Positions 47,032 through 55,847 of a stretch of 64,000 nucleotides of DNA are shown piece by piece. The DNA is taken from NCBI RefSeq assembly GCF_001570365.1, contig NZ_BBYK01000055.1, positions 1 to 64,000 of the forward strand, given 5' to 3'. Numbering within the stretch: the stretch's first letter is position 1; every line of letters begins with the position of its first letter. The DNA comes from Microtetraspora fusca (GTDB lineage: Bacteria > Actinomycetota > Actinomycetes > Streptosporangiales > Streptosporangiaceae). The notes under the pieces were generated by a model, which was not told the origin of the DNA, did not search any database, and saw only the letters and a program-made list of their open reading frames with translations. Made by a program: the position numbers and the translations under genes.

Positions 47032-48081
47032 TCAGGGGCGTTGTCCGACGCCGCTGGCGAGCTCCTTGACGCGGCCCGCCACGCCCTCCTCGGGTGCGAG
47101 CGGGGGCGTGTCCATCCCTCCACCTTGGTGCAGGCCCTCGAGGAACTCCTCCAGCGCCTGCCGCCCGTTCCTGAGCGGGTGCCAGCCGAGCTCGTCGTGG
47201 GCCCGGGAGACGTCCATCAGCGGGATCTTCAGCGCCATCTCCAGCAGGCCGGGCGAGGCGGGCACCAGGCGCAGGTGCCAGCCGGCCGCCAGCGCCGTCC
47301 TCGCCAGCCGGGCGGGCAACGGCACGGCACGCGTACCGAAGATGTCCGCCAGAATCCGCGGCGTGATGACCGGGTCGGCGGCGAGGTTGAAGGCGCCGAT
47401 GACGGGCCGGGTCACCGCGAGCCGGTAGGCCTCCGCCGCGTCCTCGGTGTGCAGCACCTGGAGCCGCAGCCCCGGGATGTCCGGCACGAACGGAACCAGC
47501 CCCGGACGGACCAGCCGCCCCGGCACGAGCGGGCCCGCGAAGATCCGCCGCTGCTCGCTGGCCGCCTCGCGCTTGAAGATGAAGCCCGGCCGCATCCGGA
47601 CGACCCGGATGTCAGGGTGGTCCCGTTCGAAGATGTCCAGCAGCCGCTCGACGTAGGCCTTCTCCCGTCCGTACGCGGCGTCCGGCCAGCCGTGGGTCGG
47701 CCAGGTCTCGTCGACGGCCTGCTCCTTCGGCCCCGGCGAGTACGCCCCGACGGACGACGCGTAGACCAGCGTGGGCACCCTCGCCTTTCCGGCCGCGCGG
47801 AACACCCGCTCGCTGCCCATCACGTTGACCCGCCAGGTCGTCACCGGATCATGGGTCGGCTGGAACAGCCAGGCCAGATGGACCACGGCGTCGGCGCCGG
47901 TGAAGATCTTGGCCAGGTCCGCCGTCGCGATGTCGGCCTCCCGCCACTCCGTCTTGCCGGGCCGCCACCCGGGAAACCGCCGGGCGACGCCCACGATCGA
48001 GCTGATGCCCGGGTCCGACTCCAGCGCGGAGACCAGGCTCGTCCCTACGTTGCCGGTCGCTCCGACCACGACTACTCGCAT
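47032..48081 (-). CDS. NAD-dependent epimerase/dehydratase family protein
   Basis: A 349-residue extended SDR. The NAD loop is RVVVVGATGNVGTSLV at residues 2-17, the serine region is LVYASSVGAYSPG near 118, and the catalytic pair is in YGREKAYVERLL near 145 (YxxxK). It has the look of nucleotide-sugar or lipid-head epimerase relatives, but no pathway gene is adjacent. The C-terminal about 30 residues are extra. Lone gene on the minus strand. Confidence 0.85.
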   Translation of the reverse strand: MRVVVVGATGNVGTSLVSALESDPGISSIVGVARRFPGWRPGKTEWREADIATADLAKIFTGADAVVHLAWLFQPTHDPVTTWRVNVMGSERVFRAAGKARVPTLVYASSVGAYSPGPKEQAVDETWPTHGWPDAAYGREKAYVERLLDIFERDHPDIRVVRMRPGFIFKREAASEQRRIFAGPLVPGRLVRPGLVPFVPDIPGLRLQVLHTEDAAEAYRLAVTRPVIGAFNLAADPVITPRILADIFGTRAVPLPARLARTALAAGWHLRLVPASPGLLEMALKIPLMDVSRAHDELGWHPLRNGRQALEEFLEGLHQGGGMDTPPLAPEEGVAGRVKELASGVGQRP

Positions 48082-48192
48082 GCGCCCCCGCTGCCCGAGG
48101 GAAGGCCGTCAAAACCCTCCTGCCTGCGGAGTCACCCGTTTCCCGCGCGCCGTGTACGGGCATGAGCCGATCTCTGGGGAAGAAGGGTGATC

Positions 48193-48621
48193 ATGCTGAG
48201 GATGCTGGTACGCGGTGCTGCCGGGGGCGCCCTCGCCACCGTGGCACTGACCGCGGTGTCGCTGGCCGGAGATCAGGCCGGGGTCATGCGTGACCGGCCG
48301 TCCGGACGCGTCGTTCCGGGCCCGCCTCCCCGACATGTGCGCCACCGGGCTCGGCCCAGCGAGTCCCTCGCCCACTTCGGGTTCGGCGTGGCGTCCGGAG
48401 CCGTGTTCTGCGCCCTGTCGCGCGGGCGCGCCAACCTGCCGCTGGGCATCGGGTACGCGCTGGCGGCCTGGGCCGCGAGCCAGCGCGGCTGGGTGCCGCG
48501 CATCGGCATCCTGCCGCCGGACACCCGCGACGACTCCTGCCGCGCCGCCGTGCTCGCCGCCGGCCACGTGCTGTACGGAACGGTCCTCGTGGCCACGGTC
48601 AACCACCTCATCCGCCCCTGA
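48193..48621 (+). CDS. Small membrane protein of unknown function
   Basis: A 142-residue protein with an N-terminal helix (VRGAAGGALATVALTAVSLA), a basic proline-rich loop (RPSGRVVPGPPPRHVRHRAR) and two or three further hydrophobic segments (HFGFGVASGAVFCALSRG, VLAAGHVLYGTVLVATVNHL). It resembles DUF1440/DUF6789-type membrane proteins, with low certainty. ATG 48193 has AAGGG about 6 bases upstream; GTG 48187 is in frame. The neighbour to the right is a gene-poor stretch. Confidence 0.65.
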   Translation: MLRMLVRGAAGGALATVALTAVSLAGDQAGVMRDRPSGRVVPGPPPRHVRHRARPSESLAHFGFGVASGAVFCALSRGRANLPLGIGYALAAWAASQRGWVPRIGILPPDTRDDSCRAAVLAAGHVLYGTVLVATVNHLIRP

Positions 48622-49469
48622 GGTCCGCTCGGGAAGACGCGCGGCGTGCTCTGGATCACCGCGCTCGACGGCCTGCCGGCGCAGCCGTGGTCGGTCTTCT
48701 CACCGCTTCGGAGGATGCGCGACCTGCCGTCCGACGACGCGAGGGCTCCGGTGAGCGTGGAGCTTGCAAAGCGGCAGGAGTCACTCGTGCACCGAGCGAA
48801 CGCCTCGACGAGTGCGGTGAGCCGATCGCGGTCGCCGGGGACCATCCCTTGCCGTTCGTCGTAGAGGATGAGCTGGTTGATTTCCTGGAGGAGCAGAGCC
48901 AAACATTAGGCGCGTCAAGGGCATGGGCGAGCGTGGTGACCGTCTTCATGCGACCTCAACACGCAAGATGGCGAAGTGCGATGACACCACAGCAGGACGT
49001 GCCCGGCCGATCACCCCGACCAGTTGTCGGCCAGTGGATCCGTGGAACGGTATGCCGACGGTCCGACGCGGCTCGTGCTGAACCTGCTGTTCACCGGCGA
49101 CGCGAGCGCCCGCGAGTCCGTGATCCGTGATGCCTGGGGCGGCGCGCTGACCTCCCCTGATACCGGCCCGTCTGCGGCGGGCGCCGCAACCGTTCACGAC
49201 AGTGCGGCCGATGAGCAGGAGCACGTCGACCGCAGATCCGGTGCGCGCCAAGACGATTGATCAAGTGGCGTAAGGACCATATCTTGTCTTGGCCAATAGA
49301 CCAGTCCGAAATCTGTGTTCCGGGCAGCGAAAACGACCGCGTCGCGCCGGGGGTGACCGCGCAGGGCCGTGTGTTGAAGCGCAAGCACTCAGACCACCAC
49401 GGCGATCAGTCGTGCCGTCAACGTGCGGTGCCATCCGTCTGCAGGCGCAATTGATCGGAGGAACGGGCG
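48622..49469. other. 848-bp gene-poor region left of the SARP gene
   Basis: No gene can be supported. Two fragments look protein-like: minus strand about 48790-48900 (LLLQEINQLILYDERQGMVP) and plus strand 49024-49260 (PTRLVLNLLFTGDASARESV), neither with a complete frame or ribosome site. They may be debris from an earlier insertion. The SARP promoter should lie in the last 200 bp; an A+T-rich patch with ATATCTTGTCTTGGCCAATA occurs near 49279-49299. Confidence 0.4.
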
Positions 49470-52094
49470 ATGCAGTTTCGTTTACTAGGGCAGACGGAAG
49501 TCCTCATCGACGGCGCGACCGTACCTTTACCTGGACCAAGACAGCGGGCGCTGCTCGCCGCGCTGCTGTTGTCGGCGAATCGCCCCATCACGGTGGACCA
49601 TCTGGTCGATGCCGTCTGGGGTGAGGAACCACCCGCATCCGCCGGGCCCAACCTTCGCCAACATCTGACGGCGCTGCGCCGAAGGCTGGGCACTGAGGCG
49701 TCGCGAATCGTCGGGCGGCCTGGCCGGGGATACCTGATCGAGGTCCGACCGGGAGAGCTCGACCTGGACGTCTTCACCGGCCTCGTCCAGCAGGCCCGGG
49801 GGCGGGCCGAGCCCGAGGAGGTCGTCGACCTGCTCAGCCAGGCGCTGGCGCTCTGGCGGGGCGAACCCCTGCAGGATGTTCTTCCGTACCCGATCTTCAC
49901 GGCCGCGGCCACGCGGTTCCGCGAGTACAGGATCGCCACACTGGAGGAGTGGTTCGATGCCCGGCTGAGCCTGGGCCACCACGAAGACGTTCTGCCCGAG
50001 CTGCGCGCCCAGGTTGTCGAGCACCCGCTACGGGAACGCCTGTGGGGTCTCCTGATGCGGGGCCTGTGCCAGGCCGGACGGCAGGGCGACGCTCTGAAAG
50101 CGTTCCTTCAGGCCCGCAGAACACTGGCGGAAGAGCTCGGTATCGCCCCCGGCGTGGAGCTCCAGGAGCTGCACATGAGCATCCTGGCCGCCGAATCGGG
50201 GTTGCCGGGACCGCGTCCGACTCCGCGGAAGCAAGAGGACGTCGCGGCGCCCTGGCATTTGCCGAGAGCGGTCAGCCATTTCACCGGGAGAGCAGACCAT
50301 CTCGCCGAGTTGGACCGGCTCGCCGATGTGGCAGGGCGGATCGACGCGGGCACTGTGGTGATCTCTGCGATCGCCGGAGGCGGCGGGGTGGGCAAGACCG
50401 CCTTGGCGGTCCACTTCGGGCACCACGCTGTCGGGCGATTCCCACACGGGCAGCTCTTCGTGAACCTGCGCGGCTTCGACCCGTCCCGTCCGCCGACGTC
50501 CGCCGGCGATGCCCTGGAGTACCTACTCCAGGCTCTCGGAGTCGACTCCGGCAAGATCCCCGAGCAGGAGGACCAGCGCGCCGCCCTCTACCGCAGTCTC
50601 CTCTCGGACAAACGGATGCTCGTGGTCCTCGACAACGCCGTCGACGCGGAGCAGGTCCGCCCGCTGCTGCCGGGCAAACCGGGCTGCCTGACCGTGGTGA
50701 CCAGCCGCAACCGCCTGGCGGGCCTCGTCGCCCGGGACGGCGCACACCGCCTGACCCTTGGCGCGCTGTCGCCGGCTGAGGCCGTGGAACTTCTCGGCAG
50801 GATCATCGGCGGAGATCGGCTGGACGCCGAGCCCGCCGCCGTGCACCGCATCGCTCGACTGTGCGGCCATCTTCCGCTGGCGCTACGGATCGCGGCCGAG
50901 AGGGCCATGATCGATTCCAGGCTGTCCCTCACGGCTCTGGCCGACGATCTGGCCGACGAGCGCAATCGCCTCGACGTACTCGAGGTCGACGATGACGGCG
51001 CCACCTCAATCCGCGCCGTTCTCTCCTGGTCATACCGGGCGCTCCCCACGAAAGCCGCCAGGATGTTCCGGCTTCTGAGCCTCCACCCCGGCCCCGAGTT
51101 CGGCCTTGAAGCAGCCGCAGCCCTCTGTGATCTGACTCCGGATGAGACCGGGCCGCTCGTCGATGCGCTGGCCGACTGCCATCTGCTTGAAGTCACTCAT
51201 GACGGCCGTTATCGATTCCATGATCTGGTACGGGTTTACGCCGCCCACAGCATGGCGCAGGACGAGCCGAGCGAGCGCGCGGCGGCCACCCACCGGCTCC
51301 TGGATTGGTACCTGCGCACGGCGGCCGCAGGAAGATCCATGCTCACCCCCGACGCTCAGCGACGTCTTCCCGATGGCAAGCCCGGCCGGTGCCCGGCCCT
51401 CGTCTTCACCACCCGCGAGGAAGCGCTGGCCTGGTACGAGCTCGAACGAGTGAACCTCGTGGCGTCGGTGCGCACGGGCGTCGAGGTCGGGCATCTCACG
51501 CTCGTCTCGTTGCTTTCGCGCAACATGCTCGACTACTTCTACATCAAGAGTCGTTGGGCGGAGCAGATGGAGGTCTATCGGAACGGCACCGACGCCGCGC
51601 GCCGCAGCGGTCGAGGCTCCGACGAGGCGGCGATCCTGATCGCAATGGGGAGCGCGCTGCGCGAGCGAAGGAAATACAGCCAGGCCATCAACGCCATCCG
51701 ACGGGCGATCGACCTCCAGCGGAGCATGGGAGAAGGAGAAGCCTCGGGGAGAGCGATTATCGGACTGGCGATCACCTATATTCAGATCCGCTGCTATGAC
51801 GAGGCTAAAGAACGGCTCTATGAGGCACTCGCCCAGGTACGAACGGACGAGGATCGGTACGGCGAGGCCTCGGCGCTCGTCAACCTGGGGTACGTGTGCC
51901 TGGATCAGAACGAGTTCGAGGATGCACTCCGCTGGTCCCGCGAGTCGCTCGATATCTGGCGCGCGATCGAGGATCCGCGGGGAGAGGGCTACAGCCTGGA
52001 CTGCATGGCAAAGGCGCACGAGGGCCTGCGGCGGCCCGGCGACGCTCTGAGCTACTTCGAGCAGGCTGTCGCCGTCCTGCGGTCGGGGCGTTGA
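49470..52094 (+). CDS. AfsR-type SARP transcriptional regulator
   Basis: An 874-residue SARP of the large AfsR form. N-terminal winged helix 1-95 (QFRLLGQTEVLIDGATVPLP, QHLTALRRRLG), bacterial activation domain about 96-245, NB-ARC/AP-ATPase about 270-560 with P-loop AGGGGVGKTALAVH near 302 and LVVLDN near 386, and TPR-like repeats about 690-870 (AIRRAIDLQRSMGEGEAS, ALRWSRESLDIWR). SARPs activate secondary-metabolite genes by binding heptamer direct repeats 11 bp apart; such a repeat lies 28-46 bp after its stop, just before the candidate precursor gene. It is therefore likely the pathway activator. ATG 49470 has GGAGGAAC upstream. Confidence 0.92.
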   Translation: MQFRLLGQTEVLIDGATVPLPGPRQRALLAALLLSANRPITVDHLVDAVWGEEPPASAGPNLRQHLTALRRRLGTEASRIVGRPGRGYLIEVRPGELDLDVFTGLVQQARGRAEPEEVVDLLSQALALWRGEPLQDVLPYPIFTAAATRFREYRIATLEEWFDARLSLGHHEDVLPELRAQVVEHPLRERLWGLLMRGLCQAGRQGDALKAFLQARRTLAEELGIAPGVELQELHMSILAAESGLPGPRPTPRKQEDVAAPWHLPRAVSHFTGRADHLAELDRLADVAGRIDAGTVVISAIAGGGGVGKTALAVHFGHHAVGRFPHGQLFVNLRGFDPSRPPTSAGDALEYLLQALGVDSGKIPEQEDQRAALYRSLLSDKRMLVVLDNAVDAEQVRPLLPGKPGCLTVVTSRNRLAGLVARDGAHRLTLGALSPAEAVELLGRIIGGDRLDAEPAAVHRIARLCGHLPLALRIAAERAMIDSRLSLTALADDLADERNRLDVLEVDDDGATSIRAVLSWSYRALPTKAARMFRLLSLHPGPEFGLEAAAALCDLTPDETGPLVDALADCHLLEVTHDGRYRFHDLVRVYAAHSMAQDEPSERAAATHRLLDWYLRTAAAGRSMLTPDAQRRLPDGKPGRCPALVFTTREEALAWYELERVNLVASVRTGVEVGHLTLVSLLSRNMLDYFYIKSRWAEQMEVYRNGTDAARRSGRGSDEAAILIAMGSALRERRKYSQAINAIRRAIDLQRSMGEGEASGRAIIGLAITYIQIRCYDEAKERLYEALAQVRTDEDRYGEASALVNLGYVCLDQNEFEDALRWSRESLDIWRAIEDPRGEGYSLDCMAKAHEGLRRPGDALSYFEQAVAVLRSGR

Positions 52095-52121
52095 TAGCGG
52101 CCGTCTGAGCCAGCATGAGGC

Positions 52122-52140
52122 TATGCGCCCGTTATGCGCC
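52122..52140 (+). promoter_or_regulatory. 11-bp-period direct repeat, candidate SARP binding site
   Basis: TATGCGCC-CGT-TATGCGCC: two exact octamers whose starts are 11 bp apart, the geometry of SARP sites. It lies between the SARP stop (52094) and the candidate RiPP precursor (52218). No good -10 hexamer is evident 8 bp downstream. A 6-bp hairpin (52163-52180) lies between it and the precursor. Confidence 0.6.
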
Positions 52141-52217
52141 GGTGGGTGAGCCTGGCCAAGTCGCACCGGGAACACGGTGCGGCGACCGTGGTCCGCACCG
52201 ATACCGACGGAGGAACC

Positions 52218-52349
52218 ATGCCCACCCAGATCGTGAACCTGCCTGCCTTCCCCTTGAGATCTGACGGACGACCGATCGTGCTGACCGACTCCTCGTATGA
52301 GCGTGCCTGGGTGCCCGCCTACTGGGCGCCGGCGTCGCCGCAGCAGTAG
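52218..52349 (+). CDS. Candidate RiPP precursor peptide
   Basis: A 43-residue peptide that starts MPTQIVNLPAFPLRSDGRPI and ends SSYERAWVPAYWAPASPQQ. GGAGG stands 4-5 bases before ATG 52218, the best ribosome site in this locus. The C-terminal part has an imperfect repeat, AWVPAYWAP, with Trp, Tyr and Pro, and looks like a core; the N-terminal about 25 residues would be the leader that an RRE recognises. The gene lies 91 bp before an HExxH-RRE enzyme and after a SARP gene. No similarity to a named precursor family is known to me. The open frame extends upstream to 52134, but the ribosome site fixes the start. Confidence 0.7.
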   Translation: MPTQIVNLPAFPLRSDGRPIVLTDSSYERAWVPAYWAPASPQQ

Positions 52350-52372
52350 CCCGCCAGAAACGACTCAATCGG

Positions 52373-52399
52373 CGGCGGTATGGCATCCCCGTACCGCCG
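52373..52399 (+). terminator. Hairpin between precursor and enzyme genes, possible attenuator
   Basis: CGGCGGTA and TACCGCCG form a perfect 8-bp stem with an 11-base loop, 23 bp after the precursor stop. RiPP operons often carry such a partial stop so that precursor mRNA exceeds enzyme mRNA. Confidence 0.45.
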
Positions 52400-52440
52400 T
52401 CCCAGAACACCCTGGCAAGCTCCGGAGGACGTGCGGCACG

Positions 52441-53940
52441 TTGAACCTCACCGAACAGGCCGACCTGGCGCTGGCATCCGACCCCCAGTTCGGGGCCAGC
52501 ACCGTCATCGAAGCCAAGAACATCGCCCGTTACCGCCTGGGACTGGCCGTCCTGGCCGGACGACGCGTACCCGACGCCGCGCCGCTTTTCAAGCAGCTCG
52601 CCGAGATGGACGACGCGGGACTGCGCCCGATGATGTACGACCCTGTCCTGCGGAACGCCTTCGAGGATGACGTCGCCGCTCTGGAGAACGGGGTCGCCGA
52701 GCCCGGCGCGCTCGCGCACTACCTCGCCCTCGGTCTGGACGTCTCCGCTGACGGCCAGGGGCCGTGCGAGCGGTTGACCACCCCTGCGGTCCGACTGTCC
52801 CCTGGCCAGGGCATCGCGTGGGTGTGGACCGAGCTGCGGCCGTCCTCCCCGGCCGAACAGGCCGTGGCGGACCGGCTGGAGGAACTCTTCGCCGGGTCTT
52901 TCGCGGACGCCCGTGACGCCGGCAGGGTCGTCCCGGATGAGGGCATGCTCGCGGCGCTCCATCGGGGCCGGGCGCTACTGGCCGATCTCCTGCCCAACGC
53001 GGCCGCCGGAATCTTCCCGCACATCTCGCTCGTGGGATTCGCGCGCGGCGAGATGGCGGACGGTCCGTTCAACTCGCTCGCGGGTGGCGACCCGCTGCCG
53101 TCCGCCGTCCTCATGACGCCGGAACGGCTCGGCGATCCGTGGATGACCGCGGAGATCCTGCTCCACGAGGGCCTGCATCTCAAGCTGTTCGACGTCTTGC
53201 GGACGTGTTCCCTGGTGCGCGACCCCGACCAGTTGGTGCCCATTCCGTGGCGGATCACCTCGTGGACCCTGACCCGGGTGCTCTTCGCCCTGCATGTGTA
53301 TGTCCACATGGTGCTCTTCCGCGCGGCGGCGACCGATGCTTCGGCCGAGTTGCGCGGCCGGTACGGCGAGCCGCCGGCGACCGAGGTCGTCGACGCGCCG
53401 ACCGAAGGGAGCGAGGCGGCGGAGACAGGCGATTTCCTCACCAGCCTGCAGCGCGCGCGGTACCTCGGCCAGCAGGCGGCCGAGACGCATCGCGAGCGGT
53501 TGACCGCCGAGGGCAGGCGGTTCGTGGACTGGCTGCTGGCGGCGCTGGACACCCTCACGCCGAGGCCCGAATCAGCGAGCGAACCCACGGTGGCCGCTGG
53601 AACGGAGGAGCCCGGGGACGCGGCCGACGCAGCGCTCCTGGAACCGGCTCGGCACCCGATGGCAGACGAACCGGTCCCGGCGGTTTCGGGATACCGGAAG
53701 GCGGAGCCGGTCTCCGTGTGCCCGATTCCCGAGCACCGGCAACTGCTCGCGTTCTCTCCGGATCCCCCGCGGTTCCGCTGGCTCAACGAGCATGCCTGGT
53801 TCATCTACGCCCTCTGCGATGGCGGAGACATTGACTCCATCCGGAGCCGATACCGCGCGACGACGGGGGACGTCACGGACGAACGTCTGGAAACGGGCCT
53901 TGCGGCCCTGGTGTCCGCGGGACTCATCGTGCCCGCGTGA
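52441..53940 (+). CDS. HExxH peptide-modifying enzyme (aKG-HExxH beta-hydroxylase type) fused to a PqqD-like RRE
   Basis: A 499-residue two-domain protein. Residues about 1-390 match the HEXXH motif-containing peptide-modification family, now associated with alpha-ketoglutarate-dependent peptide beta-hydroxylases. The metal motif is His242-Glu243-x-x-His246 (LLHEGLHLK), with His285 and His289 (LHVYVHMV) as third-ligand candidates. After an acidic linker, residues about 430-499 resemble PqqD: FRWLNEHAWFIYALCDGG, IDSIRSRY and LAALVSAGLIVPA, a RiPP recognition element. I use TTG 52441, the first in-frame start giving a family-like N-terminus; GGAGGA is 12 bases upstream, somewhat far, so the start is uncertain. 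It presumably binds the 43-residue peptide leader and modifies the core. No radical SAM partner is present. Confidence 0.85.
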   Translation: MNLTEQADLALASDPQFGASTVIEAKNIARYRLGLAVLAGRRVPDAAPLFKQLAEMDDAGLRPMMYDPVLRNAFEDDVAALENGVAEPGALAHYLALGLDVSADGQGPCERLTTPAVRLSPGQGIAWVWTELRPSSPAEQAVADRLEELFAGSFADARDAGRVVPDEGMLAALHRGRALLADLLPNAAAGIFPHISLVGFARGEMADGPFNSLAGGDPLPSAVLMTPERLGDPWMTAEILLHEGLHLKLFDVLRTCSLVRDPDQLVPIPWRITSWTLTRVLFALHVYVHMVLFRAAATDASAELRGRYGEPPATEVVDAPTEGSEAAETGDFLTSLQRARYLGQQAAETHRERLTAEGRRFVDWLLAALDTLTPRPESASEPTVAAGTEEPGDAADAALLEPARHPMADEPVPAVSGYRKAEPVSVCPIPEHRQLLAFSPDPPRFRWLNEHAWFIYALCDGGDIDSIRSRYRATTGDVTDERLETGLAALVSAGLIVPA

Positions 53941-53941
53941 G

Positions 53942-54384
53942 GGCAACAGCCCGGCATTCCAGCAGGTTCAAAGGGAGCCCCGTGCCTGGTGGCCGTCCCT
54001 CGTCCGGGCTGGCCTGCTCGGCTCGGTCACCGATCTCGGGAACGACTTCCTCGGCACCTGGACCGACAAGACAGGCACCAGCAAGCGGTTCCCGGCCTGG
54101 GAAGAGGCCGTCTCCCATCCGCCCAGCACGCGGGCGAGGGGTTGCGGTTCCACGACCTACGGCACTGCTACGCCAACTGGCTCGTCTCCGAGGGAGTCCC
54201 CGTCAACGACGTGGCGGGGCTCATCGGGCATGAGCAGATCTCGACCACGCTCAACCGCTACACACACGCCTCCCGCGACCGCAACGGCCGCGCTCGGGCG
54301 GTGTTCGCCGGCTTCTCCCTCAACCCGACCACGGAGAAAGCGACAACAGCCGAACCGTCCACTTCTGCAGAACCAACCGCATAG
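53942..54384 (+). pseudogene. Tyrosine integrase remnant, left copy
   Basis: The C-terminal third of a phage/AICE tyrosine recombinase in two frames. First, WWPSLVRAGLLGSVTDLGND and TWTDKTGTSKRFPAWEEAV; then, after a 1-nt shift near 54118, GLRFHDLRHCYANWLVSEGV, LIGHEQISTTLNRYTH with the catalytic HxLRH, GH and tyrosine. The N-terminal part is missing, cut exactly at the stop of the HExxH gene. A terminator and then an att copy follow, the order expected at the end of an integrated element. Confidence 0.75.
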
Positions 54385-54411
54385 TTCCTGATCAGACAGA
54401 GGGCCCGACTC

Positions 54412-54440
54412 CACCATCTGGAGTCGGGCCTTCATCTAGC
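54412..54440. terminator. Terminator after the left integrase remnant
   Basis: GGCCCGACTCCA and its exact complement with a 5-base loop CCATC, followed by TTCATCT; 28 bp after the integrase stop. Confidence 0.8.
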
Positions 54441-54677
54441 GGCCACCGGCATGGGCCTGGAGAGTGAATGGCTGGATGTGAGGACGCACCCGTCGTCATC
54501 CTCAACAACCCTGATGCCTGACCCGGTCACCGGCGAGCCTCCTCGTCACGGTGCAGCGGCTCACCCACTCCGAGGAGATCCGCTGACTTTTCGCTGGCTC
54601 CGGCCCCGGAGCCCTCAGCGGACACCACGCCGCATGATCCCGGCCACCGACGACCTGCACGCCGCTTGAGCAGTAGA

Positions 54678-54711
54678 AAGGCCCGCCAGGTGGATTCACC
54701 TGGCGGGCCTT
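54678..54711. terminator. Terminator hairpin abutting the left att copy
   Basis: A 15-bp perfect stem (54678-54692 with 54697-54711) and a GATT loop; A and T runs flank it, so it can work in both directions. Confidence 0.8.
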
Positions 54712-54712
54712 C

Positions 54713-54761
54713 GGCCTGGTGGAGCTATGGGGATTTGAACCCCAGACCCCTTCGATGCGAA
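54713..54761. repeat. Left att copy: 49-bp duplicate of the tRNA-Ala 3' half
   Basis: Identical over 49 bp to 58895-58943. It contains the T arm, anticodon 3' side and encoded CCA (read on the minus strand) but no D arm or 5' half, so it is not a functional tRNA. It marks the left end of an integrated element. Confidence 0.85.
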
Positions 54762-54920
54762 GCCACCTACCACTGAATCCCTACTGCGGTGGGAAAGCAT
54801 CTGGCCTGGACACGTAGTCCGCCTGAGTCCGCACACGTTCGGGCTTGTGCGCTGCGGTTGTCACCCAGTTCGTCACTCAGCCCTACTGCGCAGTGTGGAG
54901 CTGAGCCCTACCCTTGGCTC

Positions 54921-55394
54921 ATGTACCCCTGCCTCGACGTCTACGTCTGGATATCCGAGCGCAGACCTGAGACTTTCATGCGGTTCATCGAAAGCTACGT
55001 CAACGCCGCTGATCCTGGGGACGACCGGTTACACGCCTTCACACGGTTGCACGTCATAGGAACCGGAAGCGAGGCCGACGCCGAGGAGGTTAACGAACTC
55101 CGGTTCGACCCCGCCGACGATGCCTTCACGCTATACCTACGAGGTCGCGAACATTATCAAGCCATCATCACGGTTACCCGTGACGGCGCCGCCGTGCTGG
55201 GACTCAGTGTCGAAGCCCCGGACGATAAGCTGGAAAGGCTCGCGCAGGCTACGCGGCTCGTTGAGCAACTCCGTCGCCAGTTCTCCGCCCCGGCAGGGAT
55301 CGCCGGGGTCGAACTCCCTCCGCCTCGAGACCGCGTGGAGTGGCGAGAGGAAGAACAGGTGGAGCTCAGGGTTGGTGCAATCCCCGCACCATAA
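54921..55394 (+). CDS. Orphan protein of the integrated element
   Basis: A 157-residue protein of unknown family: YPCLDVYVWISERRPETFMR at the start, then FTLYLRGREHYQAIITVTRD near 68 and a helical end (ATRLVEQLRRQFSAP). It looks like a small immunity or scaffold-type protein, without a partner in view. No ribosome site precedes ATG 54921, but TACCCT ends 6 bases before it, fitting a leaderless transcript. First gene inside the left att. Confidence 0.6.
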   Translation: MYPCLDVYVWISERRPETFMRFIESYVNAADPGDDRLHAFTRLHVIGTGSEADAEEVNELRFDPADDAFTLYLRGREHYQAIITVTRDGAAVLGLSVEAPDDKLERLAQATRLVEQLRRQFSAPAGIAGVELPPPRDRVEWREEEQVELRVGAIPAP

Positions 55395-55553
55395 CCCGAC
55401 TTACCGTGGCCACATGATTACAAGAAAAGGGCAGGCCCCTCGTGGATGGCTCGCCGCCCTGTTGGGTCGGCAGGTGCGGGCTGGCGGAGTGTGCTCGTGT
55501 AAGTCGACGTTGCTGTACGGGTTGCTGTACAGACGCAGCTCGGTGTCCGGCTT

Positions 55554-55847
55554 TTAAGACTGATCATGCTCGGTGGAGATCGTCACATAACCAGACGTCC
55601 ACAAATCCTTATCCACGTCATATTCGGCCACGTCGAAGCAGTCGGGCTCATCCTTGAAACCCGGGAGGGTCCGCGCTCGCTCGATTCGCGCTCGCGCAAG
55701 GCCTTCGCTGGAATAGACACCCAGGATCTTGAAGTCGTCTTCGTCGTCTAGGTAGGTGATCGGTCGGCCGTCCTCCTCAAAATGCTGGACGTTACCGTCT
55801 TCATCTGTATTGAAGTGATGTATGTGCCACAGGAGGTAGACCTTCAC
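55554..55847 (-). CDS. Small acidic orphan protein
   Basis: A 97-residue acidic protein: VYLLWHIHHFNTDEDGNVQH, then EDDFKILGVYSSEGLARARI, and a C-terminal ALVT-like strand (YDVDKDLWTSGYVTI). The pattern, a first beta strand followed by a loop of residues describing an input and an amphipathic helix with arginines, recalls small DUF7336-like proteins of unknown role. The GTG at 55847 has TAACCT 6 bases upstream and no ribosome site, again pointing to a leaderless mRNA. Confidence 0.65.
   Translation of the reverse strand: MKVYLLWHIHHFNTDEDGNVQHFEEDGRPITYLDDEDDFKILGVYSSEGLARARIERARTLPGFKDEPDCFDVAEYDVDKDLWTSGYVTISTEHDQS

Noticed and set aside
54451-54669. A 72-codon plus-strand frame between two terminators
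   Set aside because: No ribosome site, arginine/proline-rich, no family; it lies in att-flanking debris.
54713-54785. A second tRNA gene at the left att
   Set aside because: Only the 3' half (49 bp) matches; no D arm or acceptor 5' strand can be formed, so it is an att duplicate.
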